Source of the DNA: Fimbriimonadaceae bacterium | GTDB taxonomy: Bacteria; Armatimonadota; Fimbriimonadia; Fimbriimonadales; Fimbriimonadaceae | Assembly: GCA_025451715.1 (NCBI GenBank) | Contig: JANWJY010000097.1 | Location: 1 to 9,330, forward strand | Reading direction: 5' to 3' | DNA: 9,330 bases | Shown here: one piece after another, positions 5,017-9,330 of the stretch | How positions within the stretch are numbered: the stretch's first letter is position 1 | Layout: each line of letters begins with the position of its first letter | The notes under the pieces: model-generated | What the model was told of the DNA's origin: nothing | The model's input: the letters and a program-made list of their open reading frames with translations, nothing else | Databases searched by the model: none | Program-made: the position numbers and the translations under genes

Positions 5017-5544
5017 CTACGACTTCTTAACCGGCGCAGGCGCTGGCCCTTCCATCGGCATGTCGCTGTTGAACATGTCGTGCGTCATCAGCCATGACCC
5101 GTTCGTCTGCTTTTCGCGCACCTCGATGAACTTGCCCTTGTCCTTCACTTCCGTGCCGTCAGGCATCACGAACGTGATCGCAAACTTTCCGTACACGATC
5201 GCGCGGTCGCCGGTCCCTTCGATCTCGTCGTGTGTGATCGAGAAGTCCTTCACCTTCGGCATCGAAGCGATGAAAGCCTTGATCGCCTCGTGTCCAGTCA
5301 CCGAAGGGTTGTTCGGCGGCATCAACACTCCGTCAGCCGTGTAGCACGCGGCCATCGCGTCGAAGTCGCCCGCGTTGAACGCCGCGACAAACTTGTCTGT
5401 CGATTCTTGGATCTTCGCCTTGTCCGCGTCGGTCAATGTCGCGGGTGCCCCGGCACCTGTCCCCGCGTCGCCCGGCGTCGCCGGCTGGCCGCACCCAGCG
5501 ACGACCGCTAGCGCAATTATCAATGGCAAAACTCTGTTGTTCAT
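5017..5544 (-). CDS. SnoaL/DUF4440-like lipoprotein
   Basis: This is a predicted lipoprotein of 175 residues. The N-terminal signal ends in the lipobox VAGC with Cys18, followed by a Gly/Ala/Pro/Thr-rich linker. From about residue 38 comes a single SnoaL/NTF2-like domain of the DUF4440 type: IQESTDKFVAAFNAGDFDAM, then CYTADGVLMPPNNPSVTGHEAI and the strands IVYGKFAITFVMPDG and WLMTHDMFNSD. The fold forms a cone-shaped pocket used for many small-molecule or dimer roles, so the ligand cannot be named. The C-terminus (PAPAPVKKS) is a short Pro/Ala tail. It lies 76 nt downstream of the NADH dehydrogenase gene on the same strand and may have its own promoter, though none is clear. Confidence 0.85.
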   Translation of the reverse strand: MNNRVLPLIIALAVVAGCGQPATPGDAGTGAGAPATLTDADKAKIQESTDKFVAAFNAGDFDAMAACYTADGVLMPPNNPSVTGHEAIKAFIASMPKVKDFSITHDEIEGTGDRAIVYGKFAITFVMPDGTEVKDKGKFIEVREKQTNGSWLMTHDMFNSDMPMEGPAPAPVKKS

Positions 5545-5620
5545 TTGTATCTCGCTCGCCCGAGCATCGTTTGCTCAGCGTATGCCACTACGATACCGCT
5601 TGATCCGTGGAACCTCGGTT

Positions 5621-6865
5621 CTAGTCCTTCACGATCAGCCGCGCGCCGCGTTCGAACGTCACATACGCCCACGCCCACTCGACCAGCGTCAGCACACGGT
5701 TGCGGAAACCGATCAGGTACCAGATGTGGATCGTCACCCACAACAGCCACGCGAGCGCGCCAGAGAACTGGAACCGCCCGATCTGGCACACCGCCATCTT
5801 CCGCCCGATCGTCGCCATGTTCCCCTTGTCCTTGTACACGAACCGTGGAGGGCGCCGCTCTGTCGGCGCCGCTATCCTTTCCAGAATCTCGCGCGCGACG
5901 AACACGCCCTCCTGCATCGCGGGCTGACAAACGCCCGGAAGCGGCTTGCCATCTTCGCCAATCACGACAGCACAGTCACCACACACAAAGACCTCCGGAT
6001 GCCCGGGCACCGTGAGGTCCGGTTCGACGCTTACGCGCCCCTGCCGGTCGCCCTGCACGCCCAGCCACGAGGCCACCGCCGTCGAGCGCACGCCCGCAGC
6101 CCACACCACCGTCCGCGTGCAGATCCGTCCTTGTTCCGTGTCCACGCCGTCGGCGTCGATCCCGCCGACGTAAGTGTTCAATCGCACCTCGACGCCGAGC
6201 TTCTCCAACGAACGCTTGCACGCCGCGCTGAGCTTCGGCGGGAACGAAGACAGCAGACGCTCGCCACCCTCGAGCAGGATGATCTTCGCGTTCTCCGGAT
6301 GGGCTCGTCGAAAGTCGGACTTCAACGCCTTCCGCGCAAGCTCCGCTATCGCGCCCGCGATCTCGACGCCCGTCGCGCCGCCACCGACGATCACGAACGT
6401 GAGGCACGCGTCCGGATCGTCGCTCGTCTCCGCCTCTTCGAACGCGGTCAGTATCCGAGCACGGATCGATGTTGCATCCACAAGAGACTTCAGCCCCGGT
6501 GCGTCCTTCTCCCAAGCGTCGTGCCCGAAATAGCTGGTCACCGCGCCCGTCGCAATCATCAGATAGTCATAGGAATACGTCCCGCCCTTCGAAGTCACGA
6601 CGCGCCCAACGGTATCGACCCCCGTAACCTCGTCCAACACCACACGGACGTTCGGCGCACCGCGCAGAACGCGCCGGATCGGAGCGGCGATGTTCGCTGG
6701 CGACAGCCCCGCTGTCGCCACTTGGTAAAGCAGCGGCTGGAACAGGTGGTGGTTCTGGCGGTCGATCACCGTAACTTCGACCGATTTGTTGCGCAGCGCC
6801 TTCGCGCACTCCAGTCCCGCGAACCCCGCCCCCACGATCACGACTTTTGGCTTTTCTTTATCCAT
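5621..6865 (-). CDS. ndh: Type II NADH:quinone oxidoreductase (NDH-2)
   Basis: This single-subunit, non-proton-pumping NADH dehydrogenase transfers electrons from NADH through FAD to membrane quinone. The 414-residue product has the two-Rossmann layout of the family. The FAD-binding GAGFAG (Gly12, Gly14, Gly17) leads into VIDRQNHHLFQPLLYQVATA (34-53). A second nucleotide motif, GGGATG (161-166), ends in LLEGGE (197-202), whose Glu favours NADH. FVCGDCA (293-299) closes the FAD site, and CQPAMQEG (313-320) is the quinone-site motif. KGNMATIGR (347-355) and a hydrophobic, Trp-rich C-terminal helix (about 369-403) attach it to the membrane. The ATG is 3 nt after the TMEM175 gene stop with AGG upstream, so it is translated from that operon. 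A related flavoprotein role is possible but less likely. Confidence 0.93.
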   Translation of the reverse strand: MDKEKPKVVIVGAGFAGLECAKALRNKSVEVTVIDRQNHHLFQPLLYQVATAGLSPANIAAPIRRVLRGAPNVRVVLDEVTGVDTVGRVVTSKGGTYSYDYLMIATGAVTSYFGHDAWEKDAPGLKSLVDATSIRARILTAFEEAETSDDPDACLTFVIVGGGATGVEIAGAIAELARKALKSDFRRAHPENAKIILLEGGERLLSSFPPKLSAACKRSLEKLGVEVRLNTYVGGIDADGVDTEQGRICTRTVVWAAGVRSTAVASWLGVQGDRQGRVSVEPDLTVPGHPEVFVCGDCAVVIGEDGKPLPGVCQPAMQEGVFVAREILERIAAPTERRPPRFVYKDKGNMATIGRKMAVCQIGRFQFSGALAWLLWVTIHIWYLIGFRNRVLTLVEWAWAYVTFERGARLIVKD

Positions 6866-6868
6866 CGG

Positions 6869-7447
6869 TCATGCCTGCTGCACGCCCTCTTCGATTCGCC
6901 GGTCCGGCACCAGCCACATCAGTGCGACGAACGAGTAGATCCCGATCGAGATCCAGTTGTTAACGAACGAGAACCCGATCCCCAACATGTAGAGCGCGAT
7001 CGACAAACGCCCTTTCCGCTCGCTCCCGACCAACCTCTTGAGCTTCGACTTCTTGCCCTCCACTTTCATGATCGCGACCTCGAGGATGTAATAAGCGGTC
7101 GCCGCCATAAGGAGCACGAAGCCGTACACTGCCGCTGGCCGCGCGGAAAAGCTGGTCTCGCCCATCCACGCCGTCACAAAGGGGAACAGCGACAGCCAGA
7201 ACAACAGGTGCATGTTCGCCCACATGATCGTGCCGTTCGCCTGCTGCGTCACGTGCATGAGGTGGTGGTGGTTGTTCCAGTAGATCGCGAGGTACACGAA
7301 GCTCATGAGGTACACCATGAACACGGGCACCAAAGGCTGGAGCGCCGCAAACGTAGCCTCGTGTGGGGTTTTGAACTCCAGCACGAGGATCGTGATGATG
7401 ATCGCGATGACGGCGTCGCTGAAAGCCTCCAGCCTCTGTGTGGTCAT
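6869..7447 (-). CDS. TMEM175 family cation channel
   Basis: This 192-residue protein belongs to the TMEM175 (DUF1211) family, known for potassium-selective and in some cases proton-permeable channels. The first helix carries RLEAFSDAVIAI (residues 5-16), matching the family RxxxFSD signature with Arg5, Phe9, Ser10 and Asp11. Further helices are at about 40-58 (followed by YWNNHHHLMH, a conserved feature), 74-93, 107-126 and 150-180. Six helices per subunit is the bacterial form, which assembles as a tetramer. The basic loop GKKSKLKR (131-138) is probably cytoplasmic. It lies 3 nt before the NDH-2 gene and 37 nt after an 81-residue membrane protein, pointing to a membrane-energetics operon. 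Confidence 0.9.
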   Translation of the reverse strand: MTTQRLEAFSDAVIAIIITILVLEFKTPHEATFAALQPLVPVFMVYLMSFVYLAIYWNNHHHLMHVTQQANGTIMWANMHLLFWLSLFPFVTAWMGETSFSARPAAVYGFVLLMAATAYYILEVAIMKVEGKKSKLKRLVGSERKGRLSIALYMLGIGFSFVNNWISIGIYSFVALMWLVPDRRIEEGVQQA

Positions 7448-7484
7448 AAAGGATGGGACGGACGTCGAGGCGTCAACGCATTCG

Positions 7485-7730
7485 CTAGAGTCTCAACCGA
7501 GGAACGGTTGCGCTGAACAGGTCCAGCTTGAACAGCAGCCAGATGTCCACGATCACGGTGGGAACGACGGTTATGTAGGCTGGCCAGCCAGCAAAGAAGA
7601 AGACGAGCCAAGAGGCGGCGATGATTGCGGTGCAGACCGCGACCTCGCCCCAGTACAGGTCTTCGTCCTTGAGCCCCCACACGACAAGGATCAAGAACAG
7701 GAGAGTTGGTATGCCCCCACCGAGCAACAT
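7485..7730 (-). CDS. Small three-TM membrane protein (81 residues)
   Basis: I do not recognise a family for this protein. Almost the whole chain is hydrophobic, with three helices at about residues 5-19, 29-46 and 50-67, broken by a short charged loop (KDEDLYWGE). The longer open frame that runs upstream to 8045 overlaps the DinB gene and is not protein-like there, so I place the start at ATG 7730. That choice is supported by TACAAT (7742..7737) exactly 6 nt before the ATG, with GGGGGG between, giving either a leaderless mRNA or a G-rich ribosome site. It is first in the apparent operon with the TMEM175 and NDH-2 genes. Confidence 0.7.
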   Translation of the reverse strand: MLLGGGIPTLLFLILVVWGLKDEDLYWGEVAVCTAIIAASWLVFFFAGWPAYITVVPTVIVDIWLLFKLDLFSATVPRLRL

Positions 7731-7757
7731 CCCCCCATTGTAGGGGAAACTTGCCCC
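7731..7757. promoter_or_regulatory. Compact divergent promoter region between the 81-residue protein and DinB genes
   Basis: Only 27 bp separate two divergent start codons. The minus strand has TACAAT (7742..7737) 6 nt before ATG 7730, and the plus strand has GAAACT (7746-7751) 6 nt before GTG 7758. Any -35 for each gene would lie inside the coding sequence of the other, so the two transcripts could interfere or be co-controlled. GGGG (7743-7746) and CCCC (7754-7757) form a 4-bp inverted repeat between them. Confidence 0.5.
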
Positions 7758-8291
7758 GTGCGCGCGATCGAGCTTCTTAAACACGAGTCCGAGTTCGCCT
7801 TCAACGAGCTCACGACCGCCATCGAGGGCGTGACTCAAGGACAGGCGTGGTCCGTCCTGTCGAACAACGGCCCCGACTACCTCCATACCGGTGCATCCAT
7901 CCAGAACGTCGTGCTGCACGTCGCGACCTGCAAGCGGATGTACGCCAGCATCGGCTTCCGTAGCACGGAGCTGCGGTGGCGGGACTGTGCAGAGATGCTC
8001 GACGCGATCGAGCCAAGCTGGCCCGCGGCAGTCGAGTACCTCCACGAATCACACAGCTACTGGCTTTCAACGTGGGAGAACCTGAAGGACGAGGACCTTG
8101 AGAACGAAGTCCCGCACTTCCGCGGCAAGCTCTGGCCTGTGTGGAAGATCATGCGGGTCATGGCGCACCACGACGGCTGGCACGGCGGGCAGATCGTGAT
8201 GCTCCGCTACGCGCTCGGCGAGACCGACGTCCCGCCACCAAAGGAGGCCGACGATATCAGGCAGTCTTGCAATGACCTGGCTTCTTTCTGA
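7758..8291 (+). CDS. DinB family protein (metal-dependent hydrolase fold)
   Basis: This 177-residue protein has a DinB/YfiT-type four-helix bundle. The metal ligands typical of the family are His54 (NVVLHVATCKRMY), His138 and His142 (MAHHDGWHGGQI), in the usual H...HxxxH pattern. Relatives include thiol-dependent transferases using mycothiol or bacillithiol and many proteins of unknown function; the name comes from a damage-inducible Bacillus gene and does not imply a polymerase. The open frame extends far upstream, but that part overlaps the opposite-strand membrane genes. I chose GTG 7758 because homology-like sequence begins there (MRAIELLKHESEFAFNEL) and GAAACT lies 6 nt before it. Its stop is 3 nt from the convergent M61 peptidase stop. 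Confidence 0.85.
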   Translation: MRAIELLKHESEFAFNELTTAIEGVTQGQAWSVLSNNGPDYLHTGASIQNVVLHVATCKRMYASIGFRSTELRWRDCAEMLDAIEPSWPAAVEYLHESHSYWLSTWENLKDEDLENEVPHFRGKLWPVWKIMRVMAHHDGWHGGQIVMLRYALGETDVPPPKEADDIRQSCNDLASF

Positions 8292-8294
8292 GCG

Positions 8295-9330
8295 CTAGTT
8301 CTTTCCCGCAAAATAAAGGCTCTTTCGCAGAGAGAGCTTTGCTGCGTCGCCGTTTGCGACGTCGGCCACCTTCCAGAACGACCTCTTCGCCGCAAACGGT
8401 GTGACTGAGACTTCCATCGAGTTGCCATCGCGAACGATCCTAATTGCGACCGGAGTCTGTGCCTGTAGCCCGGCTATGAGAGCGTTCGCCCGAGCTATCA
8501 TCTCTTGCGTCGTACCGCCTGAGAGGGCTGTTCCACCGATCATAGCGATCTGATCGTTCGCCTTCAGTACGTTCGATGTCGCACCACGGGTCCGAGCGAC
8601 CCGGACTCCTGGAGCTCCGAACACCGGTTGGACGTCGAATCCCGCATCGACGTACGTTTGCTCCTCGTTCTCAAGCTTCAGCCCGACCTTTAAGAGCTGC
8701 TCTTCGAGTGGCAACTCGCCCGGCTTCATCACGATGCCGTCAAAGTAGTCGCCCATCGTCGCGCCGCCGAGCTGGAGCATGATCGATCGGATATCGCCTT
8801 CCTCGAACCCCGGCTTGCCGCCTTTGCACATCGCCCAAAGCACGCGCATCGCATCATCGAGCGACCGCTTACCACCTGACCTCGACCTCAGCTCGATGTC
8901 GAGCACCAAGCCCACGAGCCAACCGAGGTTGTAGTAACTGATCTCATAGCCGTTGCTGTTGCCGCGCCCGCCGTTCGTCTCGTCGACCCGCATGCTCGAC
9001 TCGTACGGCGAGACACGCAGCCGTGCCCCGTTGTTTCGCACAGAGGTCGTGTTTTGGATCAGGTCTCCAAAGAAGTCCTGCTCGCTCAATATCCCATGTC
9101 GGAAAGAGAGCAGGGAAGCGTAGTAGTCCGTTACACCTTCGAGCCAATAGAGCGCGCCCGTCCTTGGCAGCTTCGTATAGTCGAACGGGCCGAGCACCCT
9201 AGAGCGAATCCGCTTGACGTTCCACAAGTGGAAGAACTCGTGCGCACAGACGCGAATCGATCTCGGTCCAACGCCTTGCGCCAAAGAGATCTGTGTGCTC
9301 GAGAGGTGCTCCAGTCCCCCGCCGCCGTCA
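8295..9330 (-). CDS. M61 glycyl-aminopeptidase family protein with PDZ domain, 5' end off the window
   Basis: This is a zinc metallopeptidase of family M61. The frame is open from 9329 and the real start lies beyond the right edge. It enters at GGGGLEHLSSTQ, the conserved stretch before the active site, so a sizeable N-terminal domain is missing. The zinc site is HEFFHLWNVKRIR (first His at 9242..9240), with the third ligand Glu in WLEGVTDYYA about 30 residues later. Next come the family segment YYNLGWLVGLVLDIELR and SLDDAMRVLW, then a C-terminal PDZ domain (VFGAPGVRVARTRGA, NDQIAMIGG, IRIVRDG) that in this family helps substrate handling. Family members remove N-terminal Gly or Ala from peptides. 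The signal peptide, if any, is out of view. Confidence 0.9.
   Translation of the reverse strand, partial: DGGGGLEHLSSTQISLAQGVGPRSIRVCAHEFFHLWNVKRIRSRVLGPFDYTKLPRTGALYWLEGVTDYYASLLSFRHGILSEQDFFGDLIQNTTSVRNNGARLRVSPYESSMRVDETNGGRGNSNGYEISYYNLGWLVGLVLDIELRSRSGGKRSLDDAMRVLWAMCKGGKPGFEEGDIRSIMLQLGGATMGDYFDGIVMKPGELPLEEQLLKVGLKLENEEQTYVDAGFDVQPVFGAPGVRVARTRGATSNVLKANDQIAMIGGTALSGGTTQEMIARANALIAGLQAQTPVAIRIVRDGNSMEVSVTPFAAKRSFWKVADVANGDAAKLSLRKSLYFAGKN

Noticed and set aside
5375..7516. 713-codon plus-strand open frame across the NDH-2 and TMEM175 genes
   Set aside because: It is antisense to two recognised proteins, with Arg/His-rich low-complexity composition. It is not a real gene despite its length.
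7305..7757. Long N-terminal extension of the DinB protein
   Set aside because: It is antisense to the TMEM175 and 81-residue membrane protein genes and lacks any DinB-like sequence; GTG 7758 fits the family start.
7731..8045. N-terminal extension of the 81-residue membrane protein
   Set aside because: It lies opposite the DinB coding region and is not hydrophobic or domain-like; ATG 7730 has a promoter at the right spacing.

Overview
The window is bacterial, with compact gene packing, roughly 58-60% GC by eye and both strands in use. UGA is an ordinary stop here: four genes end on TGA (the glyA product at 3932, the gene at 4957, the DinB gene at 8291 and the TMEM175 gene at 6869). The gene mix (DinB hydrolase, M61 peptidase, TMEM175 channel, type II NADH dehydrogenase, short zinc-ribbon proteins, frequent leaderless-looking promoters) would suit a free-living Gram-negative-type soil or water bacterium, possibly from Armatimonadota. 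No marker gene fixes the taxonomy, so that placement is a guess.

Left edge (1-1128, minus strand). A two-TM protein is followed by a tandem CBS-domain protein. Two bases after that stop begins a PrxQ/BCP-type peroxiredoxin that runs off the left edge. Its peroxidatic cysteine codon is an in-frame TGA. Peroxiredoxin sequence is conserved on both sides of the TGA, and a foldable hairpin starts at the TGA itself. The best reading is a selenocysteine-containing peroxiredoxin that ordinary gene callers would miss or truncate. This is the main discovery in the window.

Centre-left (1129-2657). A spacer with small hairpins separates divergent genes. Two small Cys-rich (zinc-ribbon) proteins converge with overlapping stop codons. 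An MgtC/SapB-family membrane protein follows, then a perfect 27-bp inverted repeat.

Centre (2658-4560). A complete serine hydroxymethyltransferase gene (glyA) is followed by a cassette of about 0.5 kb. The cassette holds a DUF559 (Vsr-like nuclease fold) gene between inverted GC-rich repeats. Beyond it lies an orphan second copy of the glyA 3' end, sharing a 20-nt perfect direct repeat with the intact gene. This looks like the scar of an insertion, a xenologous gene replacement, or a collapsed tandem duplication.

Right half (4565-9330). A small membrane-anchored protein faces a SnoaL/DUF4440-like lipoprotein. A minus-strand cluster encodes an 81-residue three-TM protein, a TMEM175-family cation channel and a type II NADH:quinone oxidoreductase, so membrane potential, ion flux and respiration are linked. 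A DinB-family hydrolase is divergent from this cluster and shares its promoter region. An M61 aminopeptidase with a PDZ domain runs off the right edge.

Six genes, on both strands, have a -10-like hexamer exactly 6 or 7 nt before a start codon, which suggests leaderless transcription is common in this organism.
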